DNA of 64,000 nucleotides from an uncultured Lactococcus sp. Its GTDB lineage: Bacteria; Bacillota; Bacilli; Lactobacillales; Streptococcaceae. Where the stretch lies: the NCBI RefSeq assembly GCF_934191625.1, contig NZ_CAKPUG010000003.1, positions 317,624 through 381,623 of the forward strand. The letters are read 5' to 3'. Below, piece after piece: positions 19,456 to 27,957 of the stretch; the stretch's first letter is position 1; each line of letters begins with the position of its first letter. Under the pieces are notes generated by a model. The model ran no database searches. It was given only the letters and a program-made list of their open reading frames with translations, and had not been told where the DNA came from. The position numbers and the translations under genes are program-made.

Positions 19456-20037
19456 ATGAAAAAATCAAAAGCATCTGATATTGCCATCCTCGCAATTTTT
19501 ATTGCTATCATGGTTGTCGTGCAAGTTTTGAGTCAAATCGTCTATAGCGTATGGCCATTACCCATTGTACCTACACTCTTGCATATACCCGTAATCATAG
19601 GTTCAATTGTCTTAGGTGCACGAAAAGGTGCTTTCTTAGGGCTCGTAATGGGGATTATTAGCGTTATTAACTCAACAATTCTTACCACTCCTTTGAGTTA
19701 TGTGTTTAGCCCGCTTCAACCCATTCCTGGTACAAATCATGGTTCTCTCTGGGCTTTAGTAGTTGCTATCCTCCCTCGGATACTTATCGGTATATTTCCT
19801 TATTTTATTTATAAAGCCATGCAGAACCGTACGGGGGCAGGTATTGCTGCCTTTGTAGGTACAGCTACTAATACGGTCCTTGTCTTAAGTTTCATTACTT
19901 TATTTTTTGGACAATACACAGGGATGACTTTCGCAGGTCTGATACAGCTGATCATAACAAGTAATTCCATTGCTGAGGTTGTTATCGCCATCATTTTAAC
20001 AGCAGCGATTGTTCCTTCTTTAGAAAAATCAAGATAA
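19456..20037 (+). CDS. panT: ECF transporter S-component, probably pantothenate (PanT)
   Basis: A 193-residue integral membrane protein with about six helices and the compact layout of energy-coupling-factor S-components. It follows coaC by 3 bases and shares its transcript. Linkage to coaB-coaC points to pantothenate, the precursor of the pathway, as substrate; this is inferred from context. It would use a shared EcfA/A'/T module encoded elsewhere. A terminator follows. Confidence 0.8.
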   Translation: MKKSKASDIAILAIFIAIMVVVQVLSQIVYSVWPLPIVPTLLHIPVIIGSIVLGARKGAFLGLVMGIISVINSTILTTPLSYVFSPLQPIPGTNHGSLWALVVAILPRILIGIFPYFIYKAMQNRTGAGIAAFVGTATNTVLVLSFITLFFGQYTGMTFAGLIQLIITSNSIAEVVIAIILTAAIVPSLEKSR

Positions 20038-20042
20038 ATTGC

Positions 20043-20071
20043 AAAACAGACCTCGCACGGTCTGTTTTTTA
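20043..20071 (+). terminator. Terminator of coaB-coaC-panT
   Basis: Hairpin AAAACAGACC tcgcac GGTCTGTTTT followed by T residues, directly after the panT stop. Confidence 0.88.
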
Positions 20072-20161
20072 TTTTTTGGAAAATAGAAATGAAAAATGAT
20101 ATAATACATCTGAAACCGAATTCATTTTTGATTAGGATTTAAAATAAAGAATAACTAATTG

Positions 20162-20182
20162 AAGCCTTGAAAACAAAGGCTT
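20162..20182 (+). promoter_or_regulatory. Leader hairpin next to the ribosome site of the phosphoglucomutase gene
   Basis: AAGCCTT and AAGGCTT form a 7-bp stem ending one base before the GGAGG site of the next gene. A promoter-like TTGGAA / TATAAT pair lies around 20075-20105. The hairpin could affect mRNA stability or translation; it has no T run and is not a terminator. Confidence 0.45.
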
Positions 20183-20194
20183 TGGAGGATAACA

Positions 20195-21907
20195 ATGTCA
20201 TACAATGAAATTTACGAACAATGGCTAAAAGCTGAATTAACTTCTGACTTGCATGAAGAACTACTTACAATGGACGAAAAAACCAAGGAAGATGCATTCT
20301 ATACTTATCTTGAGTTCGGTACAGCTGGTCAACGTGGACTTTTAGGTGTTGGGACAAATCGTATGAATATCTACACCGTGCGTTTGACAACTGAAGGACT
20401 TGCACGTTTAATGGACAGCAAAGGCGATGCTAAAAAACGTGGTGTAGCTATTGCTTATGATAGTCGTCACTTTTCTAAAGAATTCGCTATGGAAACTGCA
20501 ACGATCCTAGCAGACCATGGAATTCCAAGCTATGTCTATGACAGTCTTCGTCCCACTCCAGCATTAAGTTTTACAATTCGTGAATTGAAGACTTTGACAG
20601 GTGTTATGATTACAGCCAGCCACAACCCTGCACCTTATAACGGCTACAAAGTTTACGGCGAAGACGGAGGCCAAATGCCACCTGAAGATGCTGCAGCTTT
20701 GACTGAATATATTCGTCAAATTGATGATATTTTCTCTATCACTTTAGGCGATACTGAAAAATATATTGCAGATGGTATGATTACAATTATTGGTGAAGAT
20801 ATTGATGCAAAATATCTTAAAAATATCGAAACTGTTACAATCAATCATGATTTAATTAAGGAATATGGTCGTGATCTTAACATCGTTTACACTCCTCTCC
20901 ACGGAACTGGTGAAATGCTGGGACGACGTGCTCTTGCCACAGCTGGTTTTGAAAAAATTGCTGTTGTAGAAGAACAAGCTATACCCGATCCCGACTTTTC
21001 AACTGTAAAATCACCTAATCCTGAAAGTCAAGCAGCCTTTGCTATGTCTGAAGAACTTGGCCGTAAAGTTGGGGCTGACATGTTAGTTGCTACTGACCCT
21101 GATGCTGACCGTATCGGTGTTGAAGTTCGCTTACCAGATGGAAGCTACCAACCTTTGACAGGAAACCAAATTGGTGCCGTCTTAGCTAAATATATCCTCG
21201 AGGCACACAAAACTGCTGGTACATTGCCGGCTAATGCGGCTATGGCTAAATCTATCGTCTCTACTGAGTTAGTCAGTCATATTGCTGAAAGTTATAACGT
21301 GGAAATGTTTAATGTACTCACTGGTTTCAAATTCATTGGTGAAAAAATTCATGCTTGGGAAACTACAGGTGAGCAAACTTATATGTTCGGTTTTGAGGAA
21401 AGTTTTGGCTATCTCATTAAACCATTTGTCCGTGATAAAGATGCCATCCAAGCAATGCTCCTTATCTGTGAAGTTGCGGCTTACTACCGTTCTTTAGGTA
21501 AAACACTCTATGATGGTATTCAAGATATCTATGCTGAATATGGCTTCTTTGTTGAAAAGACACTTTCAGTTACGCTTGAAGGTAGTACCGGCAAAGAGCA
21601 AATCGCTGAAATCATGGGTAAATTCCGTGACAATGCACCAGCAAAATTTGATGGACTTGAAATTCTTTTGACTGAAGACTTCAAAGAACTTACTGCAACA
21701 TCACATAGTGGTAAAGTTGAAAAATTAACAACTCCTCCTTCTGATGTTTTAAAATATCATTTAGAAGATGGTAGCTGGATTGCTGTTCGTCCTTCAGGTA
21801 CAGAGCCTAAGATAAAATTCTATATGGCTGCTGTAGCAGATACAGAAGAACAAGCACAAAGCAAGATAAATCATTTTGAAAAAGAAATCACAACATTTAT
21901 CGGTTAA
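20195..21907 (+). CDS. pgcA: Alpha-phosphoglucomutase (phosphohexomutase superfamily)
   Basis: A 570-residue phosphosugar mutase close in length and motifs to Bacillus subtilis PgcA. It has RGLLGVGTNRMNIYT near residue 50, the active-serine loop TASHNPAPYNGYKVYG, the metal loop DPDADRIGVEV, the sugar-binding GFEESFGYL and the phosphate-binding RPSGTEPKIKFY near the C-terminus. It interconverts glucose 1- and 6-phosphate, feeding UDP-glucose and cell-surface polysaccharide. A GGAGG site precedes the ATG. It is monocistronic. Confidence 0.9.
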   Translation: MSYNEIYEQWLKAELTSDLHEELLTMDEKTKEDAFYTYLEFGTAGQRGLLGVGTNRMNIYTVRLTTEGLARLMDSKGDAKKRGVAIAYDSRHFSKEFAMETATILADHGIPSYVYDSLRPTPALSFTIRELKTLTGVMITASHNPAPYNGYKVYGEDGGQMPPEDAAALTEYIRQIDDIFSITLGDTEKYIADGMITIIGEDIDAKYLKNIETVTINHDLIKEYGRDLNIVYTPLHGTGEMLGRRALATAGFEKIAVVEEQAIPDPDFSTVKSPNPESQAAFAMSEELGRKVGADMLVATDPDADRIGVEVRLPDGSYQPLTGNQIGAVLAKYILEAHKTAGTLPANAAMAKSIVSTELVSHIAESYNVEMFNVLTGFKFIGEKIHAWETTGEQTYMFGFEESFGYLIKPFVRDKDAIQAMLLICEVAAYYRSLGKTLYDGIQDIYAEYGFFVEKTLSVTLEGSTGKEQIAEIMGKFRDNAPAKFDGLEILLTEDFKELTATSHSGKVEKLTTPPSDVLKYHLEDGSWIAVRPSGTEPKIKFYMAAVADTEEQAQSKINHFEKEITTFIG

Positions 21908-22114
21908 ATTATTCTAAAAGCTGTCTAGCATAGGCAGTTTTTTATTTTCCGCTGTTACAATGAAAAACTCTATCTTTTTTAGTCTTAAATTAAGAAAAGA
22001 TAAGCTGTCGTAAAGCTTTAAAATAGCTGATTTCAGACTATAGACCTATTGAAAAATAAAGCAATTTCCTGTAAAATGGTAACAGACCGTTTATTTATAG
22101 AAAGCGAATTTATT

Positions 22115-23068
22115 TTGAAAAATTTGAACAAAAAATTGTCCCTCTTGGGTGTAGCAAGTGCTGGTTTGCTCTTGCTCTCTGGCTGTGTCCAAACCCATAT
22201 TGTTGATGGTGTGCGTGTACCTACAGAAGCTGCGACACATGGTATGACTTACCAGATTCTTGTAAAACCTATGTCAGCCTTTGTCGATGTGTTTGCCAAT
22301 AACATGAACCTCGGTTATGGTTGGGGTATCGTCTTAGTCACTCTGATTATCCGTTTCCTTATCCTACCCTTGGGACTCAACCAAGCCTATAAGTCTACTT
22401 ATATGCAAGAAAAAACAGCTTATTTGGCTCCTGTATTTGAACCGCTGAATGCAAGATTGAAAGCTGCAACGACACCTGAAGAACGTATGGCTGCCCAACA
22501 AGCTTTGATGAAAGCACAAAAAGATAATGGAATCAATATGCTGTCTTCCTTGGGTTGCTTGCCATTACTTATCCAATGGCCTTTCTTCATTGCCCTCTAT
22601 AATGCCGCAGCCTATACGCCTGGTATTTCAACAGCAACTTTCTTTGGAATTGACCTCGGTCGCTCAAGTATTGTAATCACTCTGATTGCGGGTGTCTTCT
22701 ACTTCTTACAAACATGGATTTCAACCAAAAGTATGACACCTGAACAAAAGAAAACAGGGATGACAATGCTCATCATGAGTCCTGTGATGATTATTGTTTT
22801 CAGTTTCATGTCACCTGCAGGAGTAGCTCTTTATTGGGCTGTTGGTGGTATTGTAATGGTTATCCAACAGATTATCATTACTTACATTATGAAACCACGC
22901 ATGCGTAAGAAGATTGATGAAGAGTTCAAAAATAATCCTCCAAAAATGGCTGATCTTCCAAAAGATGTCACTCCTAAGTCAGCAACACAACAAGGCTTAA
23001 AAGATTTAGATGCTCCGCGTAAGAAGAGCAATAGCGGCCGTAACGCTGGTAAACAAAAACGTAAATAA
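22115..23068 (+). CDS. yidC: Membrane protein insertase YidC/OxaA
   Basis: A 317-residue gram-positive YidC. Starting at the TTG of 22115 puts the lipobox cysteine (LLLLSGC) at residue 24, the normal place for a lipoprotein signal. Starts at 22049 or 22076 would make the signal too long, though no start has a strong ribosome site. Five membrane segments follow, with the hydrophilic-groove arginine in the LVTLIIRFLILPLG segment, and a basic C-terminal tail (RKKSNSGRNAGKQKRK) that contacts the ribosome. It inserts membrane proteins with or after Sec. Confidence 0.9.
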   Translation: MKNLNKKLSLLGVASAGLLLLSGCVQTHIVDGVRVPTEAATHGMTYQILVKPMSAFVDVFANNMNLGYGWGIVLVTLIIRFLILPLGLNQAYKSTYMQEKTAYLAPVFEPLNARLKAATTPEERMAAQQALMKAQKDNGINMLSSLGCLPLLIQWPFFIALYNAAAYTPGISTATFFGIDLGRSSIVITLIAGVFYFLQTWISTKSMTPEQKKTGMTMLIMSPVMIIVFSFMSPAGVALYWAVGGIVMVIQQIIITYIMKPRMRKKIDEEFKNNPPKMADLPKDVTPKSATQQGLKDLDAPRKKSNSGRNAGKQKRK

Positions 23069-23079
23069 TACAATCTAAA

Positions 23080-23107
23080 GAAGCAATTTTAAGTTGCTTC
23101 TTTTATT
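23080..23107 (+). terminator. Terminator of yidC
   Basis: GAAGCAA ttttaag TTGCTTC followed by TTTTATT, shortly after the yidC stop. Confidence 0.8.
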
Positions 23108-23115
23108 CTGTTCAA

Positions 23116-23149
23116 AAAAACTCCAGAACCTTAAAGGTCTGGAGTTTTT
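23116..23149. terminator. Terminator of the crp/fnr-like gene
   Basis: CTCCAGAACC and GGTCTGGAG pair with one bulge, flanked by A and T runs; it sits where yidC and the Crp/Fnr gene converge. Confidence 0.78.
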
Positions 23150-23166
23150 GAACTCTGTTCTTCACT

Positions 23167-23823
23167 CTAACTGATATAGTTTTGTAAGCTGTACTTGTCA
23201 TATATCATAATCTTGTGTTGTACAATATCAATAATTTTTTCTTCCCGAAGTTCACGAAGTATCCTGTTCACACTGGTACGTGTGGAAATTCCACAAAATC
23301 CTGCTATATCTTCATTAGTTACAGGAAAATCAATTAATATCCCTTCCGCTTTTTGTTTACCAAAGCAATCAATGAAATTATATAAACACGCGCATACGGC
23401 ACCTTTTTTTCCGTTTACAGTCATTTTTTGCAAGGCTTCTAAGATCATGACTAATCTTTTACGATAAAAATTATCAACAATACGGAACAGCTTGATATCT
23501 TTATCAATCCATTCCCAAAAAACATTACGTGGTACACGATAAAATGTTGCCTCATCTGACTCTATTCTCACATTAAAGAGTGCCGAAACACCCTCCACTT
23601 GTTCTTCTTCCAGTAATGAAACAAAATCTGGCTCACAAACGTATGTAATATTGAATTCACGACCATTTCGTAAAATACTACTCAGTTTAACTACACCTTC
23701 TTTAAGAACATAAAGGTACTCTGATTCAATCCCTTGATACATGATATAGCTGTGCTTTCTACGGCTAACTACACTTACATTTTTTTCTTCTAAAAGCTGT
23801 ACTACATATTCTATGTCATTCAT
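23167..23823 (-). CDS. Crp/Fnr-family transcriptional regulator
   Basis: A 218-residue regulator. An N-terminal cyclic-nucleotide-binding-like beta-roll (about 10-110) leads through a dimer helix to a C-terminal winged helix, whose recognition segment is EDIAGFCGISTRTSVNRIL. Cysteines at CACLYNF and FIDC lie in the linker region; they are not arranged like an Fnr iron-sulfur site. It follows the MFS gene by 9 bases and probably regulates it or responds to the same signal. It has no obvious ribosome site of its own, suggesting coupled translation. Confidence 0.83.
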   Translation of the reverse strand: MNDIEYVVQLLEEKNVSVVSRRKHSYIMYQGIESEYLYVLKEGVVKLSSILRNGREFNITYVCEPDFVSLLEEEQVEGVSALFNVRIESDEATFYRVPRNVFWEWIDKDIKLFRIVDNFYRKRLVMILEALQKMTVNGKKGAVCACLYNFIDCFGKQKAEGILIDFPVTNEDIAGFCGISTRTSVNRILRELREEKIIDIVQHKIMIYDKYSLQNYIS

Positions 23824-23832
23824 ACCATTTTT

Positions 23833-25056
23833 TTAAGCCACATTTGTCTGTTGTTGCTTTTTCCCATGTACAAGATAATAAATAAGCCATACAATGACTA
23901 CCGCTGGAGCACTGTAAAGATATAGGTTACGGAAACCAATCATACCTTTTCCAAGCATTGGGATGATTGCTCCTAAGATAATCGGACCACCACCAACGCC
24001 CAAATCTAAAAAGCCAAAGAAAGTTGATGTTGCAACACCGATACGGTCTTTGCGAGCTTCACGAATCGCAATAGCTTGCCCAAACGGAGCCACACCACCA
24101 TAACCGAGACCAAATGTTCCTCCAGCGATGAGCAACATGATAAATCCAGCACCTGGGCTCATAAATCCTGCTATTCCAACGAAAAGCATAGAAATGGCGA
24201 AGAAAATAAATACAGGATGGAAAACCCAATTATCACCTTTAGTATCAAACATACGTCCTGTCAATGGACGTGATAAGAAAATCAAGATAGCATACAAGGT
24301 GAAGAATAATGATCCAGCCGTTGAAATATGTAAGAAGGATGTAAATGGTCCCATGCCTGTTAAAATGGCGGAGTCAATAAAACCTGCCAAAAAGGCAACA
24401 AAAGAAATAGGTAAGGCTGATTTTTCAATATATTTATCTAATCCTTTTGGACTATGAAGCATTGCTTCATGCACTTCTGCTTCGGAAAGTTCTTTCACAT
24501 GGACAAAGAATATTAAAACAAAGGTTAAAATGAGTAAGATAAGTGCCAAAGCTAAAAGTCCATTAAAACCTAGTGAAGAAGAATAAATGGAAATACTTAA
24601 AGCAGGACCTACTGCTGCAGCAAGTGTAACAGACAAAGCATAGTAGCCAATCCCTTCACCCCGTCTTGAAGCAGGAACTATGTGTCCAGCAATCGTTCCT
24701 GAGGCTGTTGCCCCAATCCCAAATCCCATACCCTGTATCACACGAATAATGAAAAGCAAAGGTATATTCGTCGTTGCATAATATCCTAAGGTTAAAACTA
24801 AAAAGATAATTCCACCTACATAAAGGAGTTTTTTCATTCCAATCCGTGTTACAACAATACCGGTCCATACACGCCCAATAAGCGCTCCGATAACAAAGAT
24901 ACTTGATAACGACAAACTCACTACTGTGGATTGATGGAGTTCTTCCATCGCATACGTCCCTATAGATGATGTTAAAACGTAAAAAACAATATAAAATAAA
25001 AAGCTAATAAGTGTATTAATAATGAAAGTAGCTGTAAAAAGACTTTCTTTTTTCAT
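23833..25056 (-). CDS. MFS transporter
   Basis: A 407-residue, 12-helix major facilitator. It carries the typical loop 2-3 motif as GALIGRVWTGIVVTRIGMKK and a second-half copy as SRPLTGRMFDTKGDN. The long central loop falls around residues 190-215. The AGGAATAG site supports the ATG at 25056. Its partner is the Crp/Fnr gene directly downstream. The substrate cannot be read; the family includes drug and metabolite exporters. Confidence 0.87.
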   Translation of the reverse strand: MKKESLFTATFIINTLISFLFYIVFYVLTSSIGTYAMEELHQSTVVSLSLSSIFVIGALIGRVWTGIVVTRIGMKKLLYVGGIIFLVLTLGYYATTNIPLLFIIRVIQGMGFGIGATASGTIAGHIVPASRRGEGIGYYALSVTLAAAVGPALSISIYSSSLGFNGLLALALILLILTFVLIFFVHVKELSEAEVHEAMLHSPKGLDKYIEKSALPISFVAFLAGFIDSAILTGMGPFTSFLHISTAGSLFFTLYAILIFLSRPLTGRMFDTKGDNWVFHPVFIFFAISMLFVGIAGFMSPGAGFIMLLIAGGTFGLGYGGVAPFGQAIAIREARKDRIGVATSTFFGFLDLGVGGGPIILGAIIPMLGKGMIGFRNLYLYSAPAVVIVWLIYYLVHGKKQQQTNVA

Positions 25057-25109
25057 GATTTTTCTATTCCTCGACTAGTATGTATCTCCATGAGATACTT
25101 TTTTATTTG

Positions 25110-25313
25110 TTATTTGATAAGGGAGATATTTCTTACTTCAAAAGCAAATTTCCCATTATCTGTAATCAAATAACCATGATGATCAGTCACATATTTTACA
25201 GCTTCTGCCATTGAGTCAAATTCTTCAATTAAACTGTGGTAATTTACGCCACCCATAAAGTTAGGAGTCGCATCTTCTTCATATGTAGATAAACTTTTAA
25301 ATTCAAATTTCAT
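25110..25313 (-). CDS. Small conserved-looking hypothetical protein
   Basis: A 67-residue soluble protein starting MKFEFKSLSTYEED, with a mixed alpha/beta pattern and no signal or membrane segment. A GGAAA-type site lies before the ATG. It is upstream of and codirectional with the MFS and Crp/Fnr genes (spacing about 50 bases), so it may belong to the same transcript. I do not recognise the family. Confidence 0.6.
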   Translation of the reverse strand: MKFEFKSLSTYEEDATPNFMGGVNYHSLIEEFDSMAEAVKYVTDHHGYLITDNGKFAFEVRNISLIK

Positions 25314-25486
25314 TGTTAAAATTTCCTTTTCTTTATTTTCGTCTAAAATTTAGCGGCCACTTTAATTTAGGACTTTTTATGTACAAGAAATATAATATAA
25401 GAAAAGGCGTAACATCGCTACAACAATTTATGCTGTAAAATATGAACAACATTTGCTAACAACTTTTATTAAAAAAAAATAAAAAA

Positions 25487-25519
25487 ACTTGATAGAGCCG
25501 AAACCCTATCAAGTATTTT
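25487..25519 (-). terminator. Terminator of fabI
   Basis: ACTTGATAG and CTATCAAGT pair; the minus strand then reads a long T-rich run. Confidence 0.85.
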
Positions 25520-25529
25520 TTGTTTTTAC

Positions 25530-26282
25530 TTATGTTAAGTGAACACCTTTATCCACATAAACAACGTCGCCAATAACACCTGTCGCCAATGGACTCACGA
25601 GGAAAGCTGCTGTTTGACCAACTTCTTCAATCGTTACGCCCTTACCGTCAGCTGTACGGCTGTTTGATTCTTTAATCAAATCTTTATAACCGGCGACACC
25701 TGATACCGCAAGTGTTTTAATTGCCCCTGCTGAAATAGCGTTGACATGAACGCCAACATGTGCCATTTCTGCTGCCAAGTAGCGTACAGTAGCTTCCAAG
25801 GCTGCTTTAGCAATACCCATTACATTATAGTTAGGAATTGCACGAACAGAGCCCATATAGCTCAAAGTAACAATCCCGGAACCTTCATTAAATAAAGGCT
25901 TTGCAGCTTTTGCTACAGCAAGCAATGAGTATGCTGAGATATCTTGTGCAAGTGCATAACCATCACGTGAAATATCAGATACATTACCATCAAGTTCTTC
26001 TTTTTTAGAATAAGCAATGGCATGTACCAAGCCGTCTATTTTGCCCACGCGACTTTCAATAGTTGAAAATGCGCGACGGATAGATTCGTCAGATACAACA
26101 TCACATTCGATAAGTAGATCTTCTGGTCCAGCAAGCTTTGCAAGCTGTTTTTCCATACGTTCATTTTGATAAGTGTAAATCAAGGTCGCCCCTTGATCTT
26201 TCATAGCTTTAGCACAACCCCAAGCAATAGACTTGTTATTAGCTACACCCATAATGACGATTTTTTTTCCTTCTAAAAACAT
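25530..26282 (-). CDS. fabI: Enoyl-[acyl-carrier-protein] reductase FabI
   Basis: A 250-residue short-chain reductase of the FabI type. Residues 9-20 (MGVANNKSIAWG) form the NADH-binding start. The catalytic pair appears as Y and K in YNVMGIAK, and the C-terminal part has GAIKTLAVSGV, the flexible substrate loop. It does the last reduction of each fatty-acid elongation cycle. It lies apart from a main fab cluster, close to nanE and fabZ. An AAGGGGA site precedes the start. Confidence 0.93.
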   Translation of the reverse strand: MFLEGKKIVIMGVANNKSIAWGCAKAMKDQGATLIYTYQNERMEKQLAKLAGPEDLLIECDVVSDESIRRAFSTIESRVGKIDGLVHAIAYSKKEELDGNVSDISRDGYALAQDISAYSLLAVAKAAKPLFNEGSGIVTLSYMGSVRAIPNYNVMGIAKAALEATVRYLAAEMAHVGVHVNAISAGAIKTLAVSGVAGYKDLIKESNSRTADGKGVTIEEVGQTAAFLVSPLATGVIGDVVYVDKGVHLT

Positions 26283-26311
26283 ATAAATAAGTCCCCTTAA
26301 AATAAAAAAAT

Positions 26312-26326
26312 ATATTTCAGAAAATA
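26312..26326 (-). promoter_or_regulatory. Weak CodY-box-like sequence upstream of fabI
   Basis: ATATTTCAGAAAATA matches the CodY consensus AATTTTCWGAAAATT at 12 of 15 positions, about 30 bases upstream of fabI. The surroundings are AT-rich, so chance similarity is quite possible. Confidence 0.28.
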
Positions 26327-26495
26327 TAAGTTAAAAAATATAAGTAAATAGTTTAGTATATAAAAATACTTACTACATAAAACATTGTAAAGTAAAAGCC
26401 AGTAATTGTCAAGCTTCCCTCTTAAAACTGAAAGAAAACGTTTTAAAAATACTAAATTTGATGATACAATAAATTAAGAATGAAAGTGAGGGTTT

Positions 26496-27194
26496 ATGAA
26501 CAAGCAAGAATTTATTAAAAAAGTCCATGGTGGATTGATTGTTTCCTGTCAAGCATTGCCAGGTGAACCACTTTATAGTATCGATGGTGGAATTATGCCT
26601 CTTATCGCTTTAGGTGTCCAAAATGCTGGCGCTGTAGGAATTCGTGCAAATTCTGTACGTGATATTGAAGAAATTAAAGAGGTTGTAGATGTACCTATTA
26701 TCGGCCTCATCAAACGTGATTATCCCCCTCAAAAACCTTATATTACTGCGACTATGCAGGAGATTGACGAGTTAGCGAGCCTTAATATCGCTGTAATTGC
26801 TTTAGATTGTACTCTGCGGGAACGTCATGATGGCTTAAGTATGCCAGACTTTGTTCGTCAGGTGAAGGAAAAATATCCACATCAATTACTCATGGCAGAT
26901 ATTGATACTTTTGCTGCGGGAAAAGCTGCATATGAAGCCGGCTGTGATTTTGTTGGAACAACACTTTCTGGTTATACTGAGGAAACACAAGAACGGCCTC
27001 AACCGGATATTGAACTTATTCAGTCACTCTTGGATAACGATATTCCTGTTATTGCTGAAGGCGGCATTCACATCCCTGAACAAGCTAAAAAAATACAGGA
27101 ACTTGGGGTCCTAGCTCAGGTCGTAGGAGGAGCAATTACACGACCTCACGAGATTACTGCCCGCTTTATCACTGCCATAAAGCAAGCAGAATAA
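26496..27194 (+). CDS. nanE: N-acylglucosamine-6-phosphate 2-epimerase NanE
   Basis: A 232-residue TIM-barrel enzyme of the NanE family. It begins [16 protein letters not shown] and has the motifs [44 protein letters not shown] and [10 protein letters not shown]. It converts N-acetylmannosamine 6-phosphate to N-acetylglucosamine 6-phosphate in sialic acid or amino-sugar catabolism. No other nan gene is near, so it may serve amino-sugar salvage. GTGAGG precedes the ATG. It is monocistronic; a promoter-like TATAAT near 27434 belongs to the next gene. Confidence 0.92.
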   Translation: MNKQEFIKKVHGGLIVSCQALPGEPLYSIDGGIMPLIALGVQNAGAVGIRANSVRDIEEIKEVVDVPIIGLIKRDYPPQKPYITATMQEIDELASLNIAVIALDCTLRERHDGLSMPDFVRQVKEKYPHQLLMADIDTFAAGKAAYEAGCDFVGTTLSGYTEETQERPQPDIELIQSLLDNDIPVIAEGGIHIPEQAKKIQELGVLAQVVGGAITRPHEITARFITAIKQAE

Positions 27195-27472
27195 AAAAAC
27201 TCTCAATCCAAAGGCGACTGAGAGCTAGAGCTTATGTAAAAGTAATCTTTACTCAAATAGTATAGCACTAGTGGCTTCAATCTTTCTACTAACAACCATC
27301 TAAGTTTAATATTCTAAAAATTTCCTATGTCCCTCTGCATGCGTACCTCTCTCGATCAAATCCGAGGTCGACAATAGGAAACTATACAAATCTTTTTAAT
27401 GTTTTTATATATAAAACAATAAAAATAGTGATATAATAAGATAGTACAAATAAAATATGAGGTACTATTAAT

Positions 27473-27931
27473 ATGACAAATTCAAAATATGCTATGACAG
27501 CGACAGAAGTTATGGAAGTTATTCCTAACCGCTATCCTATTATGTTTATCGACTATGTAGACGAAATCTCAGAAAACAAGATTCTTGCAACCAAAAATGT
27601 CACAATTAACGAAGAAGTTTTTAATGGGCATTTTCCAGGTAACCCAACTTTCCCCGGTGTATTAATTTTGGAAAGTTTAGCACAAGCCGGTTCTATCTTG
27701 ATTCTTAAAAAAGAAGAATTTCAAGGAAAAATGGCGTATATTGGTGGCATTGATAAAGCTAAATTCCGTCAAAAAGTTGTTCCAGGTGACGTAATGAAGC
27801 TCGAATTTGAAATTACTAAATTCCGCGGTAAAGTTGGTAAGGCTGATGCTGCTGCATATGTTGATGGCAAGAAAGTAACAACTTGTGAGTTTACCTTTAT
27901 CGTAGATGAAGCCGCTGAGCAAGAAAAATAA
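27473..27931 (+). CDS. fabZ: 3-hydroxyacyl-ACP dehydratase FabZ (FabZ1/FabN-type candidate)
   Basis: A 152-residue hot-dog-fold dehydratase. The active-site segment is GHFPGNPTFPGVLILESLAQ, with the catalytic histidine and glutamate. Family members dehydrate beta-hydroxyacyl-ACP; some in lactic acid bacteria also isomerise the trans-2 product toward unsaturated fatty acids. Its place beside fabI, away from a main fab cluster, resembles the lactococcal fabI/fabZ1 pair, but activity cannot be told from the sequence. It has a clear TATAAT promoter at about 27434. Confidence 0.9.
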   Translation: MTNSKYAMTATEVMEVIPNRYPIMFIDYVDEISENKILATKNVTINEEVFNGHFPGNPTFPGVLILESLAQAGSILILKKEEFQGKMAYIGGIDKAKFRQKVVPGDVMKLEFEITKFRGKVGKADAAAYVDGKKVTTCEFTFIVDEAAEQEK

Positions 27932-27955
27932 AAAAAGAGCAGCTGCTCTTTTTTT
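27931..27955. terminator. Bidirectional terminator between fabZ and uvrB
   Basis: A near-perfect palindrome centred on GAGCAGCTGCTC with A and T runs on both sides lies between the converging fabZ and uvrB genes. Confidence 0.9.
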
Positions 27956-27957
27956 AT

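Noticed and set aside
27195..27472. Small RNA or gene between nanE and fabZ
   Set aside because: No ORF or stable hairpin with a T run; only the fabZ promoter near 27434 is recognisable.
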